Shown: piece after piece, positions 44,227 to 52,436 of the stretch
Position numbering within the stretch: the first letter of the stretch is position 1
Layout: each line of letters starts with the position of its first letter
Assembly: GCA_001899235.1 (NCBI GenBank)
Contig: MKVR01000018.1
Location: forward strand, 1 to 64,000
Source of the DNA: Nitrosospira sp. 56-18
GTDB lineage: Bacteria; Pseudomonadota; Gammaproteobacteria; Burkholderiales; Nitrosomonadaceae
Length of the DNA stretch: 64,000 nt
Reading direction: 5' to 3'
The notes under the pieces: model-generated
What the model was told of the DNA's origin: nothing
Databases searched by the model: none
What the model saw: only the letters and a program-made list of their open reading frames with translations
Position numbers and translations under genes: made by a program

Positions 44227-44859
44227 TTACGCCAGCGCTATCAAAACATCAGCCCTACCTTTCTCCGGTAGCTCGCTCTGGTCAATAAAACCTTCTTTGC
44301 ATGCCTCCGTGAGGTAGCGATAGGCACGGGAGTTTCTGTCCTTCAGCGATCCCAATTCCAGGATGTTCATGGGTATAAGGCTGCCTACTGCGAAACCTGC
44401 AAGAGACAATCCTTCCCGCAAATCTGCTTCAGCAGTTAACGCCTCGTCCAGTTCCTTGAGCTTTGCGACAACCTTACGGACGTTTTCATGGTGTATTGGC
44501 CGTAACCGCTCCACCGCTTCAAAAGATGCCGCAGACCGCTTATCCATGAGTGCCTGTTCCTGCAGTCGAATAGCAGCCTTGATGACTGAAATCCGCGTGG
44601 TCAGCTCCCGATAACCCTCCATCAGTTTTGCTTCATCGGTAATTTTAGGACTTGACCCGTCGTCCAGCATCTTCTCTGCTGCTTCTTCAATAGGATCACG
44701 CTGCGGGTGTCCTTTTCCAAAATGCATATCAAGCAGAATTGCGTCTCTCTTTCCTTCCGCCTCGGCCAGTTGAAGCCGTAGATCAGCTAATTTTTTGCTT
44801 GCAGCGGCATATTCCTTGTTGTCTGAAAGTTTCGGTAGTACAAAGGATTTCTTGCTCAT
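44227..44859 (-). CDS. hypothetical coiled-coil phage protein
   Basis: 210 residues, highly helical (AASKKLADLRLQLAEAEGKR, TTRISVIKAAIRLQEQALMD, VRKVVAKLKELDEALTAEAD). No family recognised. AAGGAAA precedes the ATG. It follows the small terminase gene and ends before a terminator. Confidence 0.65.
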   Translation of the reverse strand: MSKKSFVLPKLSDNKEYAAASKKLADLRLQLAEAEGKRDAILLDMHFGKGHPQRDPIEEAAEKMLDDGSSPKITDEAKLMEGYRELTTRISVIKAAIRLQEQALMDKRSAASFEAVERLRPIHHENVRKVVAKLKELDEALTAEADLREGLSLAGFAVGSLIPMNILELGSLKDRNSRAYRYLTEACKEGFIDQSELPEKGRADVLIALA

Positions 44860-44908
44860 CAGTATATTTCCTTAGGGTTAAAAAATGGTGTTTTGCGAAT
44901 TGAATGCA

Positions 44909-45331
44909 TTATTTGCCTTCATCCCATGGACGAACGCCGGATGCCTTGCCAGCCATTACCGCAGCAGTAGCCGGGGTATAACGTGATTGCTGAGTGAGCC
45001 TGAGTTTTGTTGCAAAAGTCTGGATAAGCCGGGATTGGCGCTCGATCATGATGTGAAGCCGATTCAGTCTCTTCAGATCGGCATCCGGCTCCATCAACGT
45101 TGCCTCTATCGCGTCAGATTGCGATGTCAGGATTTCATGAGAGACAATGGATTTGACGTAACCCAAAAGCAATGCGGAATTAGCCGCATCGAACCAGGCG
45201 GCAGGCTTTGAAGAAACGATTTCGCTCCAAAGCTCCTTTTGCCGACTTGTCAGACGCTTTGGTGCCAATAGACGCGCATCCATCGGTTTATTGGGAACTA
45301 CGGTCAGGCTTGCTGAGGATTTTTTAGCCAT
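44909..45331 (-). CDS. phage terminase small subunit, P27 family
   Basis: 140 residues. MDARLLAPKRLTSRQKELW, then AAWFDAANSALLLGYVKSIV and LNRLHIMIERQSRLIQTFA match the P27 small terminase, the DNA-recognition half of the packaging motor. Length is normal. No large terminase follows, which in this family is normally the next gene. Confidence 0.85.
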   Translation of the reverse strand: MAKKSSASLTVVPNKPMDARLLAPKRLTSRQKELWSEIVSSKPAAWFDAANSALLLGYVKSIVSHEILTSQSDAIEATLMEPDADLKRLNRLHIMIERQSRLIQTFATKLRLTQQSRYTPATAAVMAGKASGVRPWDEGK

Positions 45332-45423
45332 GAAAAAAGGGCAAAATGTAACGATTTATGAAAGAAAGGCCATCAGAGCGGTTTCGGGGAATGGGGTGGA
45401 AAGAATGAATGCCCCCTACCTCC

Positions 45424-45654
45424 TTACAGGGCAAGGGATAGCCTCTTTTCATTCCTGCTTTGTCCTCCCTGTCCCAGGGCAAGGGCAAGCCTTATTTCAT
45501 TTCTCCTTTTTTGCTTGCCTCCCTGTTGAAGTGTCAGCCTCCTCTTTGCTATTAATGAGGGATCATCACCGGGAAGAGGCCCGTTGTTCATGATGCTGCC
45601 CCTGACCTTGTTCATGAACCAGTCGCCGTACCAGTCGCCGTATTGGCTTCTCAT
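45424..45654 (-). CDS. small hypothetical protein
   Basis: 76 residues (QYGDWYGDWFMNKVRGSIMN, then a basic Gln/Gly/Arg-rich tail). AGAGGAA precedes, and the gene follows the capsid-leader fragment by 13 bases. Tail composition suggests it may be a remnant. A plus-strand frame covers the same bases, so the call is weak. Confidence 0.4.
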   Translation of the reverse strand: MRSQYGDWYGDWFMNKVRGSIMNNGPLPGDDPSLIAKRRLTLQQGGKQKRRNEIRLALALGQGGQSRNEKRLSLAL

Positions 45655-45667
45655 CGCTCATTTCCTC

Positions 45668-45841
45668 TTAATGGTTATTCAGGGTACGCTTGGGCACTGG
45701 GATTTCCCGCTGCCCAGTCTTCTTTGCAAATACGCTCAGGTTCTTTTCCAGGTTCTTGAGCCGTTCATCGTTTGCCTTTTTAAACTCAGTAAACGCCTTG
45801 CCTTGGTCCAAAACCAGGTTCTTTATTTCGTCGCTGTTCAT
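45668..45841 (-). CDS. 57-residue protein resembling the leader of an HK97-type capsid protein
   Basis: MNSDEIKNLVLDQGKAFTEF, then KKANDERLKNLEK and a short tail ending KRTLNNH. The opening looks like the delta (scaffold-like) region of HK97-type major capsid proteins, which begin with just this kind of coiled coil (xLKxLLxEQxxAFxEFKxxNDxRL). AAGGA precedes the ATG. The rest of the capsid protein is missing and the frame ends cleanly. It may be a decay remnant or a small standalone protein. Confidence 0.55.
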   Translation of the reverse strand: MNSDEIKNLVLDQGKAFTEFKKANDERLKNLEKNLSVFAKKTGQREIPVPKRTLNNH

Positions 45842-45911
45842 ATGCTAAAGTCCTTATACGATGTCAAAGTAATACTCATGAAACAAGTATAGGAGAATGA
45901 TATCAAACGGA

Positions 45912-45994
45912 ATTCCCGGTATAGCGGCATCCGGGAAAAGAGTGATTGAAAAAATATTGAGGTAGATAACGATGCCCAGCCACACCGTTATCTG
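45912..45994. other. two hairpins in the gap after 46004-46378
   Basis: TTCCCGG..CCGGGAA (45913-45937) and AGATAACG..CGTTATCT (45964-45993), both perfect. They may end the upstream transcript or be protein-binding dyads. Neither has a proper T-run. Confidence 0.45.
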
Positions 45995-46003
45995 TAGGGA
46001 GGA

Positions 46004-46378
46004 TTACCGCAGCTCTTTCTTGCACCAACTCAGTTTGTTCCTGATGCTCTTGAACGTGAGTTGCTGGCGGCCTGTGCGGGGGTGGTGGTATGTGACGAGC
46101 TCCCATACCCTATCGACCTTCTCTATCGGGCTTGCTTCCTCGCCGTACATATCGCGGCGAGCAGCCTCCATCCCCAGTTCATGCAAGAGCAGGTCAAAGG
46201 TAACAGGGCCTTCTATCGTGGGAATTAGCTTGAGAAGATAGTTCTTTAAGAAACCGGGCTTCTTCCCGATGTTCTGCTGCTGTTGAAATGAGAGTCCCAG
46301 CCTAACCAGGGCAAGAACCTCTTCACGCTCGGGGCTTGGGGGCAATGTGGTCTCGACATAGTGGGTGAGATTCATCAC
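46004..46378 (-). CDS. hypothetical phage protein
   Basis: 124 residues, helical, no signal (PEREEVLALVRLGLSFQQQQ; FDLLLHELGMEAARRDMYGE). No family recognised. It starts at the stop of 46379-46711 and belongs to the same coupled gene string. Confidence 0.6.
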   Translation of the reverse strand: MMNLTHYVETTLPPSPEREEVLALVRLGLSFQQQQNIGKKPGFLKNYLLKLIPTIEGPVTFDLLLHELGMEAARRDMYGEEASPIEKVDRVWELVTYHHPRTGRQQLTFKSIRNKLSWCKKELR

Positions 46379-46711
46379 TTACTCTGACCCCCGGCTACAT
46401 GTCGCGGTCAATTGACGGCAATCTGATTTTATATCTGATATCAGAGAGGAATCACAGCACGGTTCGTGCTCAAAGCGTGGACGATTCGTGCATTCGCATT
46501 GCTTTGGGAATGCGTTCGGATTGCTAGCAACGTGCTTGCAACTCGCTTGCAAGTTTTTGGAATGCTTCTTTACATACTTCAGGGAGTTGGAGATTTCGAC
46601 AGGCAATCGTGAGAGCAACGTTGAGCAATCATCAGGGCAACGTCCGTTCAACAGGTGTTCAGCAAACGTTGAGCAACGCCGGTAATCCGAATGATGGGCT
46701 AGAGCAATCAT
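46379..46711 (-). CDS. hypothetical phage protein, Cys-rich
   Basis: 110 residues with nine or more Cys spread along it and no recognisable zinc motif. ATGA overlap with the upstream stop and GGGAGG ahead of the ATG support translation. The perfect palindrome TCTGATATCAGA lies inside its 3' part (about 46434-46445). Confidence 0.55.
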   Translation of the reverse strand: MIALAHHSDYRRCSTFAEHLLNGRCPDDCSTLLSRLPVEISNSLKYVKKHSKNLQASCKHVASNPNAFPKQCECTNRPRFEHEPCCDSSLISDIKSDCRQLTATCSRGSE

Positions 46712-47163
46712 GCTGCCTCCCTTTCCTGTTCGTCGGGAAGCTCTACAATGCGCTCATTCTCATCATAGAATGCACTTAGAGCCACTTCATCTGAAAACGC
46801 GTCTACGGGGCTATAACGCTCAATTGCGTCGATTATTGCCATTCCGTCATATTTAGCCAGGGGAATAGCTAGATCGAACGTAGCCAGACCGTCAATTGTT
46901 ACCTGAACCAGTACAGGATCAGTAGTCGCGTCAGTGACAGTAACGGTGTAACGCGGATGCAACGTTACGTCACGTTTCGTTAACGTTTCGTGGGGCGTTA
47001 CGGGCCGTTTCAGTTCGGCAAGGATCGCTGCCTTGTTTTCCTTGATGATCCCGATCCAGCGTTTAATGACTTCCTGATCACCGTCTATCTTGATGTTGTC
47101 TCCAACAATAGATAAGGTCAGACCGTCAGATGTTGCTGTGTCTACGATGGCCTGGGCTTTCAT
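46708..47163 (-). CDS. phage protein with TubC-like N-terminal region
   Basis: 151 residues. SDGLTLSIVGDNIKIDGDQE, then VIKRWIGIIKENKAAILAEL, is the fold known as the TubC N-terminal docking-like domain, frequent in replication regions of prophages. The rest is unrecognised. Coupled on both sides by ATGA overlaps. Confidence 0.7.
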   Translation of the reverse strand: MKAQAIVDTATSDGLTLSIVGDNIKIDGDQEVIKRWIGIIKENKAAILAELKRPVTPHETLTKRDVTLHPRYTVTVTDATTDPVLVQVTIDGLATFDLAIPLAKYDGMAIIDAIERYSPVDAFSDEVALSAFYDENERIVELPDEQEREAA

Positions 47164-47741
47164 ACGATGGCACTCCCCTGATTGCTTGCTGCCTCATATT
47201 CTGTTAACCAGGCATCATGAGATTCTTCCTTCTCTAATGACTGGGTTTGACTTGTCTGTACTTGACTTAGCTTTACTAAGGAGCCGGACTTGACCTGACG
47301 GGATAGCTGCGGCTTAGTCGTCGGCATACCTGACGGGTCAGTTGTCGGGTTAGCCGAATCTCCTTTATCTGTAAGGTTCTTGCCGTTTTTCTTCTTCCCG
47401 TTGGTGATAGCGGCACCGCGTTTTCCCCCGGTTACTTTTGCTTCTCTGATCTCTTCAAGGTATTTTCTGTAGTCTTCCAGTTCTGGGCAAAAAATAGCCC
47501 CGTCAGCCTCTTTAAAGTAAGCAATCACAGCAGGCAGAGAGTCATCTATAAGCTGCTCAGTGACCCCTAAAACCTTTGCAAGCAAATCATGCCTAGCTGG
47601 CAGTCTTAAGTTAACCCAGCACTCATTGCGCATAGACCACAGAAGACCCCGTTCCTGCATGGACATGGTTCGGTAGGGTATTCTCGCCATCCACGCCGCA
47701 GCGTATTCTTGATATGCCGGAGCTTCACGATTTTGGCTCAT
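47160..47741 (-). CDS. YdaU/DUF1376-like replication-region protein
   Basis: 193 residues. The N-terminal 110 (YAAAWMARIPYRTMSMQERG, LLWSMRNECWVNLRLPA, CPELEDYRKYLEEIRE) has the winged-helix form of DUF1376/YdaU proteins in prophage replication modules. A Lys/Ser/Thr-rich linker and acidic tail follow. The start overlaps the stop of the 38-residue gene. Confidence 0.7.
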   Translation of the reverse strand: MSQNREAPAYQEYAAAWMARIPYRTMSMQERGLLWSMRNECWVNLRLPARHDLLAKVLGVTEQLIDDSLPAVIAYFKEADGAIFCPELEDYRKYLEEIREAKVTGGKRGAAITNGKKKNGKNLTDKGDSANPTTDPSGMPTTKPQLSRQVKSGSLVKLSQVQTSQTQSLEKEESHDAWLTEYEAASNQGSAIV

Positions 47742-47854
47742 AGCACCCCCGAAAGTGATTTGCTTTGCGGGAAATGTGCGCTACAATCTGCTTTGAGTTG
47801 TGTTTCAAATGACGCCATGGGGCCAACCATGGCGTTTTCTTTTCTAGGGTTCAT
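47738..47854 (-). CDS. 38-residue coupled small protein
   Basis: MNPRKENAMVGPM, then ASFETQLKADCSAHF. ATG at 47854 overlaps the AlpA stop (TGATG) after AAAGGGGGG, and its own stop overlaps the next start. Coupling at both ends makes it a likely gene. No family recognised; a longer frame from 47971 lies over AlpA. Confidence 0.5.
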   Translation of the reverse strand: MNPRKENAMVGPMASFETQLKADCSAHFPQSKSLSGVL

Positions 47855-48048
47855 CACACCCCCCTTTTTGCTTCGGCCCACGACTCTATTTCCGAAATTT
47901 TCCAAGCAGTAACCCTGCCTGATAGTTTCACCGGTTTTGGGAAAGTAGGGTCTTCTTTCAGCCATCTCCACAGTGTCGGCACAGAAACAGCCAAATGTGG
48001 CGCCAGATTCTTCGCTCTAATGTATTGACCTATTGGCCATTTATTCAT
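47854..48048 (-). CDS. AlpA-like helix-turn-helix regulator
   Basis: 64 residues. IRAKNLAPHLAVSVPTLWRW, then FPKPVKLSGRVTAWKISEIE, the standard AlpA/excisionase-like DNA-binding fold. Such proteins control integrase and excision of elements. It heads the replication-type gene string, downstream of the 48049-48235 regulatory gap. Confidence 0.85.
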   Translation of the reverse strand: MNKWPIGQYIRAKNLAPHLAVSVPTLWRWLKEDPTFPKPVKLSGRVTAWKISEIESWAEAKRGV

Positions 48049-48235
48049 TAATTACTCCTAATTATTCGTATTGCATTAAAACAGGCTTGGTAAGCCTGAG
48101 CCATTTAGTGATACCTGATACCTATAAAAACGTGCTGATATCAGATAAGATCACTATCATGATGATAAGTTCTTGTTTATAATAAGTAAATACCGGTATA
48201 CTGGCATACCGTATACGGTTTGCGAGTAAAGCGTA
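48049..48235. promoter_or_regulatory. AT-rich regulatory gap with operator-like dyads
   Basis: 187 bases. Contains CTGATATCAG (about 48133-48142), matching the palindrome at 46434, and an overlapping set ACCGGTATAC / CCGTATACGG near 48192-48220. AT content is high. It probably carries the promoter of the AlpA operon. No repressor gene of CI type was recognised in the element. Confidence 0.5.
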
Positions 48236-48817
48236 TTAAATCTCTTTTAACCAGTCCTCCCTAATAGTCCTTGATGACCTTTTTACGCCGAATTTTTCTA
48301 ATATCCGTTTGACATACGCGTTTGCAAATGTGGTTTTGTTGTTTCGGTATTTGGTTTTATGTATTACCCATTCCTCACGAATCCACTTCTTTATTTCCAA
48401 GTCTTTCTCGTGCCGCTTTTGTGCCATATCTTTACCATGATCAGACCTTAATGCAGCTTTAAGCGGAGCAATGGCAACATCCACTGAAGGAGCAAAAATA
48501 GCGTCTTGAGACAATTCCAGCATTAACTCAAGAAACTCACTTGCCCCCTTGGACGACTTAACTCGTTCATCATCCGTTGAGTCCTCTAATATTTCACATA
48601 GACGAATCCAGCCGTCTGAATCGGGACAAGCTTCTATTTTTCGACGCAGTTCATCAAACTTTGCCCGTTGCTCAGCTTGTAGCTGCCTTATTTCTTCGGT
48701 TACTGGCACAAACTTGGCCGTAACTGTACATACCAACTGCCCGTTTTCTTTTTTGAATCTATTTAATGAACGAAAACTTACCTCTCCCCCTCTGTTTGGT
48801 TTCTTGGGATCGGTCAT
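48236..48817 (-). CDS. hypothetical element protein
   Basis: 193 residues, charged and helical, C-terminal KSSRTIREDWLKEI-like region (KRILEKFGVKRSSRTIREDW) that may form a helix-turn-helix. No family recognised. No coupling to neighbours. Confidence 0.6.
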   Translation of the reverse strand: MTDPKKPNRGGEVSFRSLNRFKKENGQLVCTVTAKFVPVTEEIRQLQAEQRAKFDELRRKIEACPDSDGWIRLCEILEDSTDDERVKSSKGASEFLELMLELSQDAIFAPSVDVAIAPLKAALRSDHGKDMAQKRHEKDLEIKKWIREEWVIHKTKYRNNKTTFANAYVKRILEKFGVKRSSRTIREDWLKEI

Positions 48818-48930
48818 GTCATGCTCCTTCTAGCGCTATCCTTCAATAAGATGCCACCCCAGGCGGTGAAGGTTTCCGCTTTTCGCTTGGCCGAGCTAGG
48901 GATGGCTTGAACCGAAGTGGTTATTTCTGG

Positions 48931-49170
48931 TTACGCTATTTTTCGTAACGATTCGTTATCTACTGCCTCATCTCCAATTGCACTCATAATCACGCTATTA
49001 AGCTGTTTTATTCGCTTTGTAACACCACGAGTCGCAAACGCTACTTCTTCATGTTCGCCATCAAGCGCACTGATTATCAATACCGCCAATGCGTCAATCT
49101 CCCAGGTAGCGCGTAATACAATCATGCTGCGCTCGTTATCGAGTAACATTGTTTTATTACCTTGACTCAT
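48931..49170 (-). CDS. hypothetical element protein
   Basis: 79 residues (IVLRATWEIDALAVLIISAL; VTKRIKQLNSVIMSAIGDE). The N-terminal segment pattern resembles DUF3077-like phage proteins only weakly. GGAGG precedes ATG 49170, which overlaps the upstream stop by 14 bases. Confidence 0.55.
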   Translation of the reverse strand: MSQGNKTMLLDNERSMIVLRATWEIDALAVLIISALDGEHEEVAFATRGVTKRIKQLNSVIMSAIGDEAVDNESLRKIA

Positions 49171-49420
49171 GATGAGCCTCCTCCCGGTATTCATCCACGA
49201 TAGAGGAAGCTCTCTTGATGCGGTCCATCATGTCGTGCATCACGATATGAAAACCGTATTGCTCTTGGTCTTGTAATCCGCCACCTTCCACATCCGACGA
49301 ATTACCTCTTCCGATTGTTCCGGCGACAAACATTGCTGTCGCATACGCCTCATCCAGCAGATCGATAGCGTTGCACAGCTTATTGGAATCGGGATTTATA
49401 TTTATGGGTTCGCGTTTCAT
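49157..49420 (-). CDS. hypothetical element protein
   Basis: 87 residues (KLCNAIDLLDEAYATAMFVA; VMHDMMDRIKRASSIVDEYR), helical. ATGA coupling to the upstream gene. Same size and helix pattern as its neighbour at 48931, and the two may be distant duplicates. Confidence 0.55.
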   Translation of the reverse strand: MKREPININPDSNKLCNAIDLLDEAYATAMFVAGTIGRGNSSDVEGGGLQDQEQYGFHIVMHDMMDRIKRASSIVDEYREEAHHESR

Positions 49421-49779
49421 GCCGATTCTCCTTTAACCAAGGAAAGCCGCGTATCAGCCAGCAAAGCGCCCAGAAAATTGCGGAATTCCTTATCAGACGA
49501 GGTAACGAGGTCTGCGGAAATCAATATCCGTATCCTGCCTTCCTTCAGCCTGGAGAGCTTGATAAAGTGTGGCTCGTCTTTCCTTACGCATGAGCGTACA
49601 CCTTTGCCCGGATATCGCATCCACTCCGGGACAAGACCCGACTTACGGATTGCCTCTTCAGTATCTTCAAAGGCATAGGTCAGACCGGCAAGGGAATCCC
49701 ATAAATCTATGGGAATGAGATTTCGTATTGGCCTTAAAGCGGATTTGCGAGAAACTGCTGTAGAATTGGCGTTAGCCAT
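49417..49779 (-). CDS. hypothetical element protein
   Basis: 120 residues, mixed alpha/beta (IPIDLWDSLAGLTYAFEDTE; PHFIKLSRLKEGRIRILISA). No family recognised. AGGAGG lies ahead of the ATG. First gene after the integrase, with a 90-base gap. Confidence 0.55.
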   Translation of the reverse strand: MANANSTAVSRKSALRPIRNLIPIDLWDSLAGLTYAFEDTEEAIRKSGLVPEWMRYPGKGVRSCVRKDEPHFIKLSRLKEGRIRILISADLVTSSDKEFRNFLGALLADTRLSLVKGESA

Positions 49780-49868
49780 GATGCGTACCTCCTTAGTAGG
49801 TTGCGTTGTGGTTAGGGACGTTTTGGTGTTGGTAGCACCTTGCGTCCCGCTTTATTGCCTGAAGTCCG

Positions 49869-51068
49869 TCAGGCCACGGTGTTACTCCTTTCAGCCTTGA
49901 GTTGGTCCAAATAATCAGCCCAGGCTTGCATCATTTCTCTGCGTTTCGGTAGGTGCTCAGCATAGTTGTATGCTGCGCTAACCTTGTTACGTTCGGCATG
50001 AGCTAGCTGCCTCTCAATCGCCTCATGAGGCCATCCCTGCTCGTGTAGGATCGTTGATGCCATGCTCCTGAACCCATGCCCTGTCATTTCGTCTTTATCG
50101 TAACCTAGACGCCTTAGAGCAGCGTTAATGGTGTTTTCACTCATCGGCCTTGAGTAGCTTCTTACGCCAGGGAAAACGTATCTCCCCTCCCCTGTATGCG
50201 GTTGCAGTTCTCGCAGGATTTCTAACGCTTGAGTAGCTAGAGGCACTAGGTGAACAGACTTCATTTTCATCTTGCCAGCAGCAATACGCCACTCAGCTTT
50301 GTCGAAGTCAATCTCTGCCCACTCAGCGTGTCTAAGCTCGCCAGGACGCACGAAAAGGAGCGGGGCAAGCCTGAGGGCTAGCTGCGTGATAAAAGAGCCA
50401 CTATAGCCCTCTATAGCGTTTAATAAATCCCTTACTTTTCTGGGGTCTGTAATGCTTGCGTGATGTTTTTCTTTAACTGGTGTTAGCGCACCTTTAAGCA
50501 CTAAGCTGAGGTCTGCTTGCGCCCTTCCTGTAGCTATTCCGTACCGAAATATCCGACCGCTTATTGCCATCGCCCTATGTGCGGTTTCTATGTTCCCGCG
50601 AATCTCTATCTTTTGGAGAGCGCCTAAAAAGTCAGCTGCGCTTACTTGAGCTATAGGGGTATTTCCGATAGCAGGGAAGATATTCCGCTCCAACAATCTC
50701 GTAATTCGCTGAGTGCTTTTAGGAGTCCATTTCTTTGCCTGCTTCGCTAGCCACTCACGCGATACCGCCTCAAAAGTGTTTGCTGCAAGCTCCTTTTCTT
50801 TGCGCTTATCCGCCTGCTTGATTGCGCTAGGATCGCTCCCGCTTGCTATGAGCTTTCGCGCTTTGTCTAGACCGTCTCTCGCAGCTGCCAGGGACGTGAC
50901 AGGATAAACGCCAAATGCCAGCGTCTTACGCTTACGCTGGAAGCGATAGTCATACCGCCAATACTTGCCCACATGATTTACGAGCAAATAAAGCCCATCT
51001 CGATCAGCCAACTTATATGGCTTATCGGAGGGCTTGGCGTTTCGTATAGCGGGATCAGAAAGAGGCAT
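49869..51068 (-). CDS. tyrosine recombinase/integrase (DUF4102 N-terminus)
   Basis: 399 residues from ATG 51068 (MPLSDPAIRNAKPSDKPYKL), the family's usual start; the frame is open to a GTG at 51119. An N-terminal DUF4102 arm-binding domain, a core-binding domain, and the catalytic set RPGELR, HGFRS and the final Tyr in YNYAEHLPKRREMM are visible. It recombines attP with the tRNA-Cys end. Direct TACCGCCA repeats just upstream (about 51096-51118) may be arm sites. Confidence 0.92.
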   Translation of the reverse strand: MPLSDPAIRNAKPSDKPYKLADRDGLYLLVNHVGKYWRYDYRFQRKRKTLAFGVYPVTSLAAARDGLDKARKLIASGSDPSAIKQADKRKEKELAANTFEAVSREWLAKQAKKWTPKSTQRITRLLERNIFPAIGNTPIAQVSAADFLGALQKIEIRGNIETAHRAMAISGRIFRYGIATGRAQADLSLVLKGALTPVKEKHHASITDPRKVRDLLNAIEGYSGSFITQLALRLAPLLFVRPGELRHAEWAEIDFDKAEWRIAAGKMKMKSVHLVPLATQALEILRELQPHTGEGRYVFPGVRSYSRPMSENTINAALRRLGYDKDEMTGHGFRSMASTILHEQGWPHEAIERQLAHAERNKVSAAYNYAEHLPKRREMMQAWADYLDQLKAERSNTVA

Positions 51069-51230
51069 GACGGTATCTAAATCTGACGGTAGCTCATCTA
51101 CCGCCAAAGATACCGCCACTTAAGACGGTATGTCAAGAGATTTCTTGAGACGTTCTGATATGACTAATCAGCTAGGAATGGCGTAGTTATTAGGCTTTTG
51201 CTACGTTGTGAGACCTACTGATATGCTGTA

Positions 51231-51245
51231 ATGGAGGCGGGGGTC
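51231..51245. other. attachment site, tRNA-proximal copy
   Basis: ATGGAGGCGGGGGTC, forming the 3' end of tRNA-Cys. Integration leaves the tRNA whole and places the distal copy at 33573. Confidence 0.85.
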
Positions 51246-51305
51246 GGAATCGAACCGGCGTAGACGGCTTTGCAGGCCGCTGCATGACCACTCTGCCACC
51301 CCGCC
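51232..51305 (-). tRNA. tRNA-Cys (GCA)
   Basis: 74 nt with encoded CCA. Acceptor GGCGGGG pairs with CCCCGCC, discriminator U, anticodon arm CCTGCAAAG with GCA, TTCGATTC in the T arm. It serves as integration site for the element. Confidence 0.97.
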
Positions 51306-51437
51306 ATGCTTGCGCAACCCGAATGGTTCGCGCGTCGATGCGCCAGGCTATGGGCGCAAACTAAAAAGGGAAAACGGATTGGCGTGAGGCGATAATCGGG
51401 GTATGCCTCATGCGAAAAATCCATTTTCCCACGATAC

Positions 51438-51512
51438 TGGAGCGGGAAACGAGGCTCGAACTCGCGACCCCAACCTTGGCAAGGTTGTGCTCTACCACTG
51501 AGCTATTCCCGC
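51438..51512 (-). tRNA. tRNA-Gly (GCC)
   Basis: 75 nt with encoded CCA. Acceptor GCGGGAA/TTCCCGC, anticodon GCC in CTTGCCAAG, TTCGAGC in the T arm. The order pgsA, tRNA-Gly, tRNA-Cys on one strand matches the glyW-cysT region of E. coli. Confidence 0.97.
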
Positions 51513-51594
51513 AAATACAATGGCGGCATTATAAGGACGGCGCCATGTTTGGTCAAGAAAGGCCAGGTTCGGGTGGGCACTTTGGCATTTTCCC

Positions 51595-52167
51595 TCACCC
51601 GTGCTTCAATGCCTGGGGGATGGCCACCTTCAGGTAATAACCCATCGACCACAGCGTCAATACCGCCGCAAGGTAGATCAGCCAGGTTCCGACGGCATGG
51701 GCATTGAAATCCTCGCCGATCTTGTCATGGTAAAGCAGCAATGGAATGGCCACCATCTGCGATGTGGTTTTCAGCTTGCCGAGGAAAGACACGGCCATGC
51801 TCTTGCCTCTTCCAATCTGCGCCATCCACTCGCGCAGGGCCGATATGGTGATTTCCCTGCCAATGATGATGAATGCTATCAGCGCATCCAGCCTGCTCAG
51901 GTAAACCAGCACGATGAGCGCCGCCGTGACCATCAGCTTGTCCGCCACGGGATCGAGAAATGCGCCGAAAGCGGAGGTCTGCTGAAGGACCCGCGCGAGG
52001 TAGCCATCCAGCCAGTCGGTAATTGCCGCGACGGTAAAGATGATGGTGGCAATCAGATTCTGGTCGGATTGGGATAACCAGCTGGGTGGAAAGTAGAAAA
52101 TTCCCACGAACAGCGGGATTGCCACGATGCGCATCCAGGTCAGTACGTTGGGGAGATTGAAGGGCAT
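51595..52167 (-). CDS. pgsA: CDP-diacylglycerol-glycerol-3-phosphate 3-phosphatidyltransferase
   Basis: 190 residues from ATG 52167 (MPFNLPNVLTWMRIVAIPL); the frame extends to 52209. The CDP-alcohol transferase motif D-x2-DG-x2-AR-x8-G-x3-D-x3-D is intact in DWLDGYLARVL and FGAFLDPVADK. Four to six membrane helices. It makes phosphatidylglycerol phosphate in the inner membrane. Downstream of uvrC, as in many proteobacteria. Confidence 0.95.
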   Translation of the reverse strand: MPFNLPNVLTWMRIVAIPLFVGIFYFPPSWLSQSDQNLIATIIFTVAAITDWLDGYLARVLQQTSAFGAFLDPVADKLMVTAALIVLVYLSRLDALIAFIIIGREITISALREWMAQIGRGKSMAVSFLGKLKTTSQMVAIPLLLYHDKIGEDFNAHAVGTWLIYLAAVLTLWSMGYYLKVAIPQALKHG

Positions 52168-52436
52168 GAGGTCGCCTACGCCATCGGAACGGCAATCCGG
52201 TAAATTCATCGTGCAAACTCAGCTTCACGGCTGGCAGGCCATCCTGCGCCCGGCGCTATTTCCGGGCTTCATGGCTTCCCGAAAATATCCGGAACGCATG
52301 AATTCTTCGCAGCCAGTCCCCGCATCGGGTGGAGTGATTCTGGGACATCCCAAACGGCACAGCCTGCCGCTGGGCACGATCAATCCCGTTTTATGCGCTT
52401 CATGGGCTCAAGCCTTAAGCAAATTCAACGGCGAAT

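Larger units (their letters stand above)
33573..51245. mobile_element. integrated prophage remnant or satellite-like element at tRNA-Cys
   Basis: Bounded by the direct repeat ATGGAGGCGGGGGTC at 33573-33587 and 51231-51245; the second copy is the 3' end of tRNA-Cys. The integrase lies next to the tRNA end. All genes but one are on the minus strand. Contents include AlpA-like and YdaU-like genes, small terminase, tail-tip genes, nucleases, TIR and GNAT genes. Large terminase, portal, prohead protease and a whole capsid gene are not found, so autonomous virion production looks impossible. Confidence 0.85.
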
